Assembly: GCA_015058955.1 (NCBI GenBank)
Contig: SVBJ01000001.1
Coordinates: 1 to 64,000 of the forward strand
DNA from: Erysipelotrichaceae bacterium
Lineage (GTDB): Bacteria > Bacillota_I > Bacilli_A > Erysipelotrichales > Erysipelotrichaceae
Length of the DNA: 64,000 bases
Reading direction: 5' to 3'
Below the pieces are notes generated by a model that had not been told where the DNA came from, did not search any database, and worked only from the letters and a program-made list of their open reading frames with translations. The translations under genes were made by a program, and so were the position numbers. This document shows, piece after piece, positions 26,932 to 35,208 of this stretch; within the stretch, counting starts at the first letter, position 1, and every line of letters starts with the position of its first letter.

Positions 26932-27882
26932 ATGAGTGAAGAAAAAAGAAAGATAATCATTGATACCGACTGCGGTTCCGATGATGCCATGGCCATTGCG
27001 ATGGCTCTTAATGATGAGCGATATGAAGTGATCATGCTGACAACCGTATCCGGTAATGTCCGTCTGAAACAGGCAACTTACAATGCCCTGACGACTCTGA
27101 AGGTTACTGACAGTTATTATCCGCCTGTATACATGGGCTGTGATGAAATGCTGGTCAGAGACTGGGTTGGTTCCGCTGAGACACATGGTGAAGACGGCAT
27201 GGGTGATCTGGGTCTGGTAGACTATGATCTCAAACCGGCTGAAGGCAATGCTGTCATCAAAATGCTGGAAGCCCTAAGGGATAACCCGGAAAAGACGATC
27301 GACATAATTGCCTTAGGTCCATTGACCAATCTGGCCGTAGCCATCCGTCTGGATCCTGAAACCATGAAAAGAGTCAGAAGGATACTTGTCATGGGAACTG
27401 CCGGGTTAGGTACCGGCAATGTTTCACCGGTTGCTGAATTCAACATCTGGCAGGATGCCGAAGCCTGCAAGGTTGTTCTCAAGTCGGGGATTGATCCGCT
27501 GATTTTCGTTGGCTGGGATGCCTGTCTGGATGATGCCATGCTGACACCGGATGAGATAAGGATGATCAGAGAATCAGGACCTCTGGGAGGATTCTGCATT
27601 GATTCCAATGTGGTATTAATGGAAATGAACAAAGGCAGATTCGGTGACTATTATCTGGACATGGCTGATCCTTCTGCCATGGCAGCAGCACTTTATCCGG
27701 AGTGCATTGACAAATGTGATAAATATTACTGTGAAGTTGATACGGGTGAAGGTCCAAGCTATGGCGGGGTGCTGGTAGACTTCTATCATTTCTCCGGCAA
27801 GGAACCAAATGCCTATATCTGCAGTAAGCTGAAACCTGAAATATATAAGGAGTATATGTACAGAACCTTAAAGGTAAGATAG
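26932..27882 (+). CDS. Inosine-uridine-type nucleoside hydrolase
   Basis: This 316-residue enzyme has the calcium-binding DTDCGSDDAMA motif at about residues 11-21 and the AEFNIWQDAEA motif near residue 165, both diagnostic for the IUNH family. It hydrolyses the N-glycosidic bond of ribonucleosides to free base and ribose. The ATG at 26932 is chosen over an upstream ATG at 26887 because GAGG lies before it and it starts just before the conserved strand. The usual catalytic His in the C-terminal half is not evident in its usual context, so specificity may differ. Together with the phosphorylase it gives the operon two nucleoside-cleaving enzymes. Confidence 0.9.
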   Translation: MSEEKRKIIIDTDCGSDDAMAIAMALNDERYEVIMLTTVSGNVRLKQATYNALTTLKVTDSYYPPVYMGCDEMLVRDWVGSAETHGEDGMGDLGLVDYDLKPAEGNAVIKMLEALRDNPEKTIDIIALGPLTNLAVAIRLDPETMKRVRRILVMGTAGLGTGNVSPVAEFNIWQDAEACKVVLKSGIDPLIFVGWDACLDDAMLTPDEIRMIRESGPLGGFCIDSNVVLMEMNKGRFGDYYLDMADPSAMAAALYPECIDKCDKYYCEVDTGEGPSYGGVLVDFYHFSGKEPNAYICSKLKPEIYKEYMYRTLKVR

Positions 27883-27895
27883 GAAAGGAAAGACT

Positions 27896-29092
27896 ATGAA
27901 GGAACTGAAGGTTAAATTCTTAATGGGGCCACCTGACTGTAATGACCCTAACATTCCCCACTACAGTGATGAATTTCTGAAATCACTTTCAGCTGAACTG
28001 GGTATTAATGTTGTTCTTGGTGAGATGGATGAGGTAGCTGCTCAGCCGTTACCGGTATATTTCATCGCATCCGGCGGTGCGGAAAACGGCTTCAAGGCCA
28101 ACTATCAGAGCACCAGAGAACCGTATATCCTGCTGACTACACCTGGATATAACTCTCTGGCAGCATCCATGGAGATCATGGGTTTTCTGGCAGAACATAA
28201 CCTCAAGGGTGAGATCCTCCATGGAGACTTTGAAACACTGGCTAAGGAACTGAAGATCAAACTGGCAGTTGCCGAGGCTAAGGAAGCCCTGAAGCATCAG
28301 CATCTGGGATGCTTTGGTGAACCGGGTGGTCTGATCGCTTCTGATGTTGATTTCGTCAAGCTGAAAGAACTGACCGGAGCCAAGTCCACGCTGTTTGAAC
28401 TGGATGAACTGATTGCCGAATATCATAAGGGCGGCTATCCGGAAAACCAGTGGACTGAACAGTTAAAGAAAAAGGGCTTCAGACCGGAAGAGACCGAAAA
28501 GGCTCTGAATGTCTATGGTGCCCTGAAGAGATTAATTGACAAATATCAGCTGACGGCAGTAACGGTAAGATGCTTTGATCTGCTGGCAGCCATTCATACA
28601 ACAGGATGTCTGGCTTTGGCCATCCTTAACGCTGAAGGAATTCCGGCTGCCTGTGAAGGTGATCAGAAGGCTCTGTTAAGCATGGTCATCATGAGAGTAC
28701 TGACTGGCAAGTCAGGCTTCATGGCAAATCCAAGCACGATGGATCCAAAGGCTGCAGAGATCATCTTTGCTCACTGTACGATCCCTCTGGACATGCCGGA
28801 TGAGTATTTCCTGACTACTCACTTTGAATCAGGAATCGGTGTGGCCGTAGCCACTGACATCGAACCTCAGGTAATGACGATCTTCAAGTGCAACGGTGAC
28901 TTAAGCAGACATTATGCCGGAAGAGCAGATCTGCTGGAAACCATGCATCTGGGAACGTTATGCCGCAGCCAGATGAAGCTGAGACTGGAAGACGGTACGG
29001 AATACTTTGCCAAGAGACCTATCAGCAACCATCACATTATCTGCAAAGGTGATTATAAGGAAGTTATAGACGCTTTCTTTGAACAGTATTAG
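27896..29092 (+). CDS. L-fucose/L-arabinose isomerase-like protein
   Basis: This 398-residue protein resembles the C-terminal half of L-fucose and L-arabinose isomerases, with segments such as TTGCLALAILNAEGIPAACEGD, SGFMANPSTMD and a late HFESGIGVAVATD region. Glutamate and aspartate residues there could bind a metal. It is shorter than true fucose isomerase (about 590), so it is a distant member. Nucleoside hydrolase releases free ribose, so an aldose-ketose isomerase at the end of this operon would fit conversion of that sugar. No sugar kinase is adjacent. AGGAAAGGA precedes the ATG. Confidence 0.7.
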   Translation: MKELKVKFLMGPPDCNDPNIPHYSDEFLKSLSAELGINVVLGEMDEVAAQPLPVYFIASGGAENGFKANYQSTREPYILLTTPGYNSLAASMEIMGFLAEHNLKGEILHGDFETLAKELKIKLAVAEAKEALKHQHLGCFGEPGGLIASDVDFVKLKELTGAKSTLFELDELIAEYHKGGYPENQWTEQLKKKGFRPEETEKALNVYGALKRLIDKYQLTAVTVRCFDLLAAIHTTGCLALAILNAEGIPAACEGDQKALLSMVIMRVLTGKSGFMANPSTMDPKAAEIIFAHCTIPLDMPDEYFLTTHFESGIGVAVATDIEPQVMTIFKCNGDLSRHYAGRADLLETMHLGTLCRSQMKLRLEDGTEYFAKRPISNHHIICKGDYKEVIDAFFEQY

Positions 29093-29121
29093 AAATATCA
29101 CGGAAAGGACAGGATGAGTTA

Positions 29122-30015
29122 ATGAAAAAGATAATGATTTTAATATGTCTGTTCTTTTGTATGACTCTGACTGCCTGCAGTAAGTATGACAGAATAGAGG
29201 CAAGAGTTTCTGAAGGTGACTGGACTGTTCTTGATAAGGAGGAGGCTGAAAAAGCTTACCGGATAATTGAGAAATTTGAAAAGGGAGGTTACCAGGAAAT
29301 TAACCCTGATGATATGGGCAAAGGCGGACTGGATTTTTACATCCGTGTCAGCAAGGGCAACAGCCAGACGGTATATGATACCCGAGGTCCTGAATGGGCT
29401 AAGGCAATGCCAGATCAGACATATCATGCTTTTAAGGTCAATTCTGACTTTTACAGTGAACTCGTCACTTTCTATGAAAACTATTTTCCTTTGCTATACT
29501 CCATAGAGTATTCTCCTGCTGATCCTTTTGTTTATTGTGAACATGATGGCAGATTTACACCAGATCAGGAAAGTATTTACCGTTTGTATGGAGAGATACG
29601 CCAGTCTGCTTGGCAATTTCCGTCCCGGCCACAGTATGAGGGAAGTTATGATGATGAAATCTGCCGGATCGTTTATGACGATACTGTTATAAAGGAAACA
29701 ATTCATCTGTTTAGTGATTTCAAGGTTATTAACGGCAGAAAACTGCCATTAAATAATACTGAACTGGTAAGATTTATTCTGCCGGATACGGAGATACCGG
29801 ATGCTGGAACATATTCTTCCAATGCTTATACACTGATACTGAATGAAGACAGAACAGGTGTTTTCAAAGCAGGAGATATGGAATATGATATTAAGCTGGA
29901 TATCTCCAGACAGGTTATAACAGGAATAGATGAAGAAATCCCTTACCGCTATAAGGATCAGATGATCAGTTTTGAAGGTATTGGCGGACGTATTTATCTA
30001 AGAAAGGAATTTTAA
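29122..30015 (+). CDS. Putative lipoprotein, function unknown
   Basis: This 297-residue protein begins MKKIMILICLFFCMTLTACS, a lipoprotein signal with lipobox LTAC. The mature N-terminus (VSEGDWTVLDKEEAEKAYRI) resembles that of the lipoprotein at 17186, and both have aromatic-rich bodies. No known family is recognised. It follows the isomerase-like gene by 29 bases with no intervening terminator, so it could be cotranscribed with the ECF operon. A strong hairpin follows it. It would be anchored on the outer leaflet of the membrane. Confidence 0.7.
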   Translation: MKKIMILICLFFCMTLTACSKYDRIEARVSEGDWTVLDKEEAEKAYRIIEKFEKGGYQEINPDDMGKGGLDFYIRVSKGNSQTVYDTRGPEWAKAMPDQTYHAFKVNSDFYSELVTFYENYFPLLYSIEYSPADPFVYCEHDGRFTPDQESIYRLYGEIRQSAWQFPSRPQYEGSYDDEICRIVYDDTVIKETIHLFSDFKVINGRKLPLNNTELVRFILPDTEIPDAGTYSSNAYTLILNEDRTGVFKAGDMEYDIKLDISRQVITGIDEEIPYRYKDQMISFEGIGGRIYLRKEF

Positions 30016-30021
30016 TGACAG

Positions 30022-30066
30022 TAACCAGCAGCTGTTGAACAATAGCTGCTGGTTATTAGTGTTTTT
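30022..30066 (+). terminator. Rho-independent terminator
   Basis: A 12-bp stem TAACCAGCAGCT / AGCTGCTGGTTA with a 10-base loop is followed by TTAGTGTTTTTG. It ends the long operon that begins at 21153 and the lipoprotein gene. Confidence 0.8.
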
Positions 30067-30093
30067 GTACTATACTGAATAGAGGTAAAGCAA

Positions 30094-30771
30094 ATGAATA
30101 AACTGATTGAGAAAATCAAAAAGATTCCAAAGTGGGGTTATGCTGTCGGACTGTTATATTTTGGATTACAGTATGGAATGTACCGTCTGGGAGAATGGCT
30201 CAGTGGTATTATTGGAACCAAACGGAATGCTTTTGAATGGAAGATTCAGTTCATCGATGACCGGATCCCTTTGATCCCGGCATTTGTTGTCATCTATATA
30301 TTTTCCTATGTTTTCTGGATCTGCGGACCGATTGCGGTATCTCTGACCAGTAAAAAGAACTTCAAGAAGTACATCATCGGTCTGACGCTGGCCTATATCA
30401 TAGGTTTCCTGTTCTTTGTCTTCATGCCTACCTACATGGACAGAGTAAAGGAAGGATTGATGGAACAGGCCGCCAAGCCGGGTGTATTTAACAAGCTTCT
30501 GGCTACAGTTTATGGAGCTGACGGCAGTGAGATGGCTTATAATCTGGTTCCGTCTTATCACTGTCTGATCAGCACATACTGTTATCTGGGCGTGCGCAAA
30601 CAGCCGGAGATCTCTAAAGGCTTCAGAGTATATTCTCTGATTATGGCTATTCTCATCAGTATTTCTACCGTCTGCACCAAGCAGCATTACATCATTGATG
30701 TTGTGACAGGAGTCGGAATATCGATTGGCTGTTATCTGTTAATGAATAAAGTTTATTCTGACAGGGACTAA
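30094..30771 (+). CDS. PAP2-superfamily membrane phosphatase/phosphotransferase
   Basis: This 225-residue membrane protein has about six transmembrane helices. It carries the PAP2 motifs PSYHCLIS (residues ~152-159, variant of PSGH) and KQHYIIDVVTGV (~191-202, variant of SRxxxxxHxxxD). The PSxH/KQHY form resembles inositol-phosphorylceramide-synthase-like members of the superfamily more than simple bacterial PAP2 phosphatases. It could dephosphorylate or transfer head groups on membrane lipids. It is a single-gene transcript bounded by terminators at 30022 and 30772. Confidence 0.85.
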   Translation: MNKLIEKIKKIPKWGYAVGLLYFGLQYGMYRLGEWLSGIIGTKRNAFEWKIQFIDDRIPLIPAFVVIYIFSYVFWICGPIAVSLTSKKNFKKYIIGLTLAYIIGFLFFVFMPTYMDRVKEGLMEQAAKPGVFNKLLATVYGADGSEMAYNLVPSYHCLISTYCYLGVRKQPEISKGFRVYSLIMAILISISTVCTKQHYIIDVVTGVGISIGCYLLMNKVYSDRD

Positions 30772-30793
30772 AAAACAGGATTGCTCCTGTTTT
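30772..30793. terminator. Bidirectional terminator
   Basis: Stem AAAACAGGA / TCCTGTTTT with loop TTGC lies between the convergent PAP2 and aldose-epimerase genes. Confidence 0.75.
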
Positions 30794-31631
30794 AGATAAG
30801 TTCGAAATAATACTCACATTCAAACACCTGACCAGGTGGCAGAAGATCATTCTCCATGTCATCTCGGAAGGTGTTTTCCTTTGGCAGATCATTGTCAGGG
30901 TACCAAGGCTCTATGCAGACAAACGGTGCCTTGTCACTGGAATGCCAGAAGCCTACGGAAGAAAAACCTTCAATGCCAACTCTGACAGTGTGTCTGCCGT
31001 TAGTCAGCTGAGCCCAGCTGGACTTGAGTTGATGGTTATGGTAGAAGAAGGACGGGAACAGACTGACATCTTTCAGGGAGAAGCTGTTTCCGTCAGCAAT
31101 TTCTCTTTCAGGATGACTCAGGTTTTCAGTTTGTTCAAACTCTATGCGGTAGTTTCTGTAACTTTCTCTTCCGTCAATCGGACAGTTGAAGGCCGGATGG
31201 AATCCGATGATGAATGGCAGCATCTTCTCGTCGCGGTTGGTTATCGCACATTTTATCAGCAGCTTGTGTCCCTGCAACTTATATCTGACTTCCACGGAGA
31301 AAAGGAACGGATAGACTCTCATGGTATTGAAATCTGACTGCAATACCAGGGCTACCTCATCATCTCTTACCTCGGTGAAGGTAAACTCGGCGTCACGGGC
31401 AAAGCCATGCTGACCGCAGAAATACTCCTTACCGTCATAGGTATACTTGCCGTCCTTTAAAGGTCCGGCATATGGGAACAACAGGGGATTGCAGTTGCGC
31501 CAGTGCTGTGGGTTACGGGACCAGATGGTTTCAACCGTGCTTCCGATTTTCTTAAAACTGATGACTTCAGCGGCGTGGGAACTTACCGTTGCCTGGACGA
31601 AGTTATTCTTAATGGTGATCTCCTTACTCAT
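30792..31631 (-). CDS. Aldose 1-epimerase family protein (LacX-like)
   Basis: This 279-residue cytosolic protein has the galactose-mutarotase fold. It shows FPYAGPLKDGKY, QHGFARDAEF (His likely catalytic) and GFHPAFNCP, and the C-terminal CIEPWYP segment with the presumed catalytic glutamate. It should interconvert alpha and beta anomers of a free or phosphorylated hexose. The protein is of the shorter LacX/YeaD-like class. Its start overlaps the end of the upstream pseudouridine synthase gene by eight bases, so the two are cotranscribed. Confidence 0.85.
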   Translation of the reverse strand: MSKEITIKNNFVQATVSSHAAEVISFKKIGSTVETIWSRNPQHWRNCNPLLFPYAGPLKDGKYTYDGKEYFCGQHGFARDAEFTFTEVRDDEVALVLQSDFNTMRVYPFLFSVEVRYKLQGHKLLIKCAITNRDEKMLPFIIGFHPAFNCPIDGRESYRNYRIEFEQTENLSHPEREIADGNSFSLKDVSLFPSFFYHNHQLKSSWAQLTNGRHTVRVGIEGFSSVGFWHSSDKAPFVCIEPWYPDNDLPKENTFRDDMENDLLPPGQVFECEYYFELI

Positions 31632-32316
31632 TATCTGAGCCTCCTTTCAGTTTTTCTATTTCCTCTTCCGTCAGTTCACGGTATTCACCGACTGAGAGGT
31701 CTTCTATGTTCAGAAATGAATATTCTGTTCTTTTAAGATAGGTGACAGTGCTGCCGAGATAACCGATCATTCTTCTGACCTGATGGAACTTTCCTTCATG
31801 AATGGTCAGATATCCTGAGGTATCCGTCAGCCTTTCCAGTTTTCCCGGCAGGGAAGTAAAGTCAGAGAATTCAATTGGCTGGGACAGAATCAGCTCTGCT
31901 TCCGCAGGCAGTGGTTCGTCACATTCAAAATAGTATTTCTTGTCGACATGATATTTTGGCGAAATCAGCTGATGGGTCAGCTGACCGTCATTGGTTATTA
32001 TCAGCAGACCTTCGGTTTCCTTGTCAAGACGGCCAACTGAGTTAAGATCCTTATAGTAATTGGGAACAAGTTCCAGGACATTCGGTGAACCATCCTTGGT
32101 ACAGATGAAGCCAGCCGGCTTGTTCAGCAGAAAGTACTGATACTGCTGATAAACCAGCGGTTCGCCTTCCAGAGTGACATAAGATGATTCAGTAACCTTG
32201 AAGTCTGGTTTGGTGATGATTTCCTCATCAACGCTTACCAGACCGGCCTGAATCAGTTTTTTTATTTCCTTACGGGTGCCGATCCCCAGATCAGCCAGAT
32301 ACTTATCCAATCTCAT
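31624..32316 (-). CDS. rsuA: Pseudouridine synthase, RsuA/RluB/E/F family
   Basis: This 230-residue enzyme has an S4 RNA-binding domain at residues 1-55 (MRLDKYLADLGIGTRKEIKK) and a catalytic domain containing GRLDKETEGLL, whose Asp is the conserved nucleophile. Length and motifs fit RsuA, which makes pseudouridine 516 in 16S rRNA, but the exact target site cannot be told. It lies ten bases downstream of an rRNA cytosine methyltransferase gene, so this is a small rRNA-modification operon that also carries the epimerase gene. Confidence 0.88.
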   Translation of the reverse strand: MRLDKYLADLGIGTRKEIKKLIQAGLVSVDEEIITKPDFKVTESSYVTLEGEPLVYQQYQYFLLNKPAGFICTKDGSPNVLELVPNYYKDLNSVGRLDKETEGLLIITNDGQLTHQLISPKYHVDKKYYFECDEPLPAEAELILSQPIEFSDFTSLPGKLERLTDTSGYLTIHEGKFHQVRRMIGYLGSTVTYLKRTEYSFLNIEDLSVGEYRELTEEEIEKLKGGSDNE

Positions 32317-32325
32317 ACTTATATT

Positions 32326-33642
32326 CTACAGTTTTCTGTGTCCTGCCTCAATTTTGTTTTTCAGCTTATGACCGTCAGCCTTGGCAAATCCCAGAGGATA
32401 ACCGTCAACACAGACCAGTACCCATCCCTGACAGGTTGAATCTGCCTGAATGGTTTCACCCTTAAGATAGCGTTCAACTCTTTCGTCGCCACAGGAGAAA
32501 CTGACAGTCTGCCAGAACTGATCCTGCTTCAATGACATGGCCAGATGCTGAGAAGGCTCAAAGCGTTCTTTTTTCATTTCTCCTAGTAACAGGCCGGAAC
32601 GCAGAGTCATGATGCCGGAAGTAACAAACGGATGATCACTGTAATATACCTTGTTTCCGATCCTGAAAGTCGTTCCTGAGGAATAATCACAGGAGATCAT
32701 GGACAGAAATTCATTCAGTGAATCATTGCTGAAAGAAGGAAAATTGATGATCTCTGACTTTTCGGATGTACCATTTTTCTGCAGTAAGGCCAGGAAATGT
32801 CCTTCACCGTTCAGTAAGAACGGATACAGTCTGGCACACCTGTCCAGATCGTTTATACCCGGAGCAAACAATGGATGCTTATTCATGTCCCGTAATGACA
32901 TTTCAGGATGATTCTTCAGGGCATATTCAATCACTTCTTCATCTTCATGCGGGTTGAATGTGCAGGTTGAGTAAAGCAGCATGCCTCCGTCTTTTAAAAG
33001 CGAAATGGCCTTGTCTATCAGTTCTTTCTGAATCGGCCGGTAATACTCATGATTGCGCTTTTCCCAGGAGGCGATCAGGGAAGGATCCCTGCGGAACATG
33101 CCTTCACCGGAACATGGAGCATCCAGCAGGATCTTGTCAAAGGTGTTTTCCGAGAAAGCGGAAATGTCAGTGCTGGTGACATATACATTTTTAAATCCGT
33201 GTCTTTCTATGTTCTTCAGAGTTGCCTGCTGACGGGATGAACTGATGTCATTGCTGATTAACAGGCCGCTGGTAAGACGGCTGGCCAGCTGAGTAGTCTT
33301 GCCGCCTGGTGCCCGACAGCCGTCAAGAACAACATCATCCGGTTCGACAGGCAAAAAGGCACCTGGTGCCATGGCACTGGGTTCCTGAAGATAATACAAG
33401 CCGGCATGGTAGTAAGGATGCTGGGACGGTTTATCTTCCTCACTGTAGTAGAATCCTTCCGGACACCATGGAACCGGTGTCAGATGGAAAGGAGATATCT
33501 TCAGAAAATCAGCGACTGATATCTTGGAGGTGTTTATTCTTAAACCGTTAAAGGAAGGCATGCTAAAACAGTCCACATATTTTCGGAAATCTTCTTTAAG
33601 CAGGTTCTGCATGTTAATCAGGTATTCTTCAGGTAATTTCAT
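32326..33642 (-). CDS. rsmF: RsmF-like rRNA cytosine-5 methyltransferase (RsmB/NOP family)
   Basis: This 438-residue SAM-dependent enzyme contains an N-terminal RNA-recognition part, the SAM-binding motif VVLDGCRAPGGKTTQLA, and the two catalytic cysteine motifs DAPCSGEGMFR and YSTCTFNPHEDEEVI. The C-terminal ~120 residues form the PUA-like RsmF extension, ending near the GYPLGFAKADG motif. It should methylate cytosine in 16S rRNA. It is the first of three overlapping or closely spaced minus-strand genes (methyltransferase, pseudouridine synthase, epimerase). Confidence 0.88.
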   Translation of the reverse strand: MKLPEEYLINMQNLLKEDFRKYVDCFSMPSFNGLRINTSKISVADFLKISPFHLTPVPWCPEGFYYSEEDKPSQHPYYHAGLYYLQEPSAMAPGAFLPVEPDDVVLDGCRAPGGKTTQLASRLTSGLLISNDISSSRQQATLKNIERHGFKNVYVTSTDISAFSENTFDKILLDAPCSGEGMFRRDPSLIASWEKRNHEYYRPIQKELIDKAISLLKDGGMLLYSTCTFNPHEDEEVIEYALKNHPEMSLRDMNKHPLFAPGINDLDRCARLYPFLLNGEGHFLALLQKNGTSEKSEIINFPSFSNDSLNEFLSMISCDYSSGTTFRIGNKVYYSDHPFVTSGIMTLRSGLLLGEMKKERFEPSQHLAMSLKQDQFWQTVSFSCGDERVERYLKGETIQADSTCQGWVLVCVDGYPLGFAKADGHKLKNKIEAGHRKL

Positions 33643-33663
33643 AAGTCATTTACATTCTAGCAT

Positions 33664-33687
33664 AAAAAAGGGAATCCTATGATTCCC
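33664..33687 (-). terminator. Terminator of the small membrane protein gene
   Basis: Stem GGGAATC / GATTCCC around CTAT, followed on the minus strand by CTTTTTTATG. The stop codon of the 44-residue gene lies inside the hairpin. Confidence 0.75.
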
Positions 33688-33811
33688 GGTTGTCGTTTAC
33701 TTCGTAGAAAGTCTTTCTTCTTTTTATCAGCAGATTCAGAATCAGTCCCAGTGGAAGGAAAATGATGCTGACAATTAAGGCTTTGGTTATTCCACTCAGA
33801 TATTTCTTCAT
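33677..33811 (-). CDS. Small single-helix membrane protein, 44 aa
   Basis: This short gene encodes a positively charged start (MKKYLSGITK), one long hydrophobic helix (ALIVSIIFLPLGLILNLLI) and a basic then polar tail (KRRKTFYEVNDNRES). GGGGAGG stands eight to fourteen bases before the ATG, and a rho-independent terminator overlaps the stop codon. A complete gene structure in 150 bases makes a real small protein likely. A longer 62-residue frame here in another phase lacks both features. Function is unknown. Neighbours are tRNA-Leu upstream and the rRNA methyltransferase downstream. Confidence 0.65.
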   Translation of the reverse strand: MKKYLSGITKALIVSIIFLPLGLILNLLIKRRKTFYEVNDNRES

Positions 33812-33910
33812 CTTTCATTGCCTCCCCGTAACCACAGTGTACCATAATACAGATATTTGAAAAGGGGGTTAATGAGTTCTTAACAAATTATAAAAGCATA
33901 GTTAAGCACA

Positions 33911-33930
33911 AAAAAACCGGGATTACCCGG
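33911..33930 (-). terminator. Terminator downstream of tRNA-Leu
   Basis: On the minus strand the sequence CCGGG-taat-CCCGG is followed by seven T. Confidence 0.8.
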
Positions 33931-33941
33931 AAGCTTTCAAA

Positions 33942-34028
33942 TGGTGCTCGAGGAGGGACTTGAACCCTCAAGGGTTTTATCCCGGTGGATTTTGAGTCCA
34001 CTGCGTCTGCCGATTCCGCCACTCGAGC
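33942..34028 (-). tRNA. tRNA-Leu (anticodon CAA)
   Basis: On the minus strand the acceptor stem is GCTCGAG/CTCGAGC with discriminator A and an encoded CCA. The anticodon stem-loop GTGGA-CTCAAAA-TCCAC gives CAA, which decodes UUG. A long variable arm (CGGGATAAAACCCTT) and a T-arm GAGGG-TTCAAGT-CCCTC complete the class II leucine tRNA. Confidence 0.95.
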
Positions 34029-34072
34029 ATGTAGCATTATTTTAACTTATTAATGCCTAAAAGTAAATAATG

Positions 34073-35161
34073 TTAATTGCGGTCAAACCTTATTTCTATC
34101 TCGTCAGTGCTGACGTCAAGAGCCTCTCTGACAACCCTGGAAATCTCTTCCTTATTGGTCTGGTGGTCATATGGAACGACAATGTCAACGAAGTACTTAT
34201 TCAGCTTGCGATTGAAGTGAAAGTCATGAAAACCTACGGCATCATCATGCTTTTTCAGGGCTGTTGTCAGATTCTCACGTAATTGCGAGAACTGCTGATC
34301 ATCATCAGACGGGTCAGCATGTAGGGTCAGCTTGATGCCGGTTTTCCGGGCAACTTCCGTTTCCATGGCATCCAGAATGTCATGGGCCTGCTGCAGTGTC
34401 AGGGAAGCATCCAGATCAATGTCGGCTGAACCGAAGACGATGTCCGGCCCGTAGCTGTGAATGCGCAGATCATGAATGCCCTTGATTTCAGAGTAATCAG
34501 TCAGGATCTTTTCCACTTCTTCATAGGTGTTTTCATTGCCCGGCTGTCCTAAAAGCACGGAAGTCATTTCCATGAAAATGCCTAAACCGTTGATAATGAT
34601 GATAATGGAAAGAACAAGACCTAACAAGGCATCAAGATATGGAGTAGTCAGCGGTGTCAGAACATAGCCGACAATGATAATGGCCGTTGAAGCGGCATCG
34701 GAAAGGGAATCAGTAATCTGAGCCTTCAGCGGGATCAGCCCGCTTTCCTTATGCAGCTTACGGTAATACAGAGCCAGAGCTGCTTTGGCCAGCATGGATA
34801 TCACCAGTATGATGACAGCCAGCTTATTGAAGGCAACGGGAGCCGGATCAATAAAACGCTGAACTGAAGACTTAAGAAGGGACAGTCCGACAATTATTAT
34901 CATTAAGGCTATTCCCTGTGAAAGCATGTATTCAACACGGCCATGGCCATATGGATGTTCACGGTCAGCCGGCTTGCGGGCAATGCGGTAACCGATGAAG
35001 ATCAGAATGGCATTTCCGATGTCTGTAAGGTTATTGAAGCCGTCAGAAAGAATGGCAATGGAGTTTGTCACAAAACCCGATACCAGTTTTACGGTACACA
35101 AAACAATGTTTACGCCTATTCCGGCCAGGCTGGCCTTTCTGCTTATGCTTTCCTTATCCAT
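34073..35161 (-). CDS. Cation diffusion facilitator (CDF) metal efflux transporter
   Basis: This 362-residue membrane protein has six transmembrane helices in its first ~215 residues and a cytoplasmic C-terminal domain. Metal-site motifs are SDGFNNLTDIGN in helix 2 and HPYGHGRVEY before helix 3, with DSLSDAAST in helix 5. The first-site residues Asp-Asn-Asp and the Asp-Asp of helix 5 vary among Zn, Mn and Fe exporters, so the ion cannot be fixed. It exports divalent metal using the proton gradient. It lies downstream of the phosphodiesterase gene, separated by a terminator. Confidence 0.9.
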   Translation of the reverse strand: MDKESISRKASLAGIGVNIVLCTVKLVSGFVTNSIAILSDGFNNLTDIGNAILIFIGYRIARKPADREHPYGHGRVEYMLSQGIALMIIIVGLSLLKSSVQRFIDPAPVAFNKLAVIILVISMLAKAALALYYRKLHKESGLIPLKAQITDSLSDAASTAIIIVGYVLTPLTTPYLDALLGLVLSIIIIINGLGIFMEMTSVLLGQPGNENTYEEVEKILTDYSEIKGIHDLRIHSYGPDIVFGSADIDLDASLTLQQAHDILDAMETEVARKTGIKLTLHADPSDDDQQFSQLRENLTTALKKHDDAVGFHDFHFNRKLNKYFVDIVVPYDHQTNKEEISRVVREALDVSTDEIEIRFDRN

Positions 35162-35183
35162 AACACCTATTATAGTACAAAAA

Positions 35184-35205
35184 AACTTCCTGAGAACAGG
35201 AAGTT
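35184..35205 (-). terminator. Terminator downstream of the YfcE-like gene
   Basis: Stem AACTTCCTG / CAGGAAGTT with loop AGAA. On the minus strand it is followed by a run of T, ending the phosphodiesterase transcript. Confidence 0.75.
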
Positions 35206-35208
35206 ACA

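Noticed and set aside
26565-27035. Long open frame on the minus strand opposite the TenA-like and nucleoside hydrolase genes
   Set aside because: It lies entirely antisense to two genes with clear family motifs and has no ribosome-binding site or recognisable domain.
33657-33845. 62-residue minus-strand frame in another phase at the small membrane protein locus
   Set aside because: It runs through the terminator hairpin, lacks a placed ribosome-binding site and has no helix; the 44-residue frame fits better.
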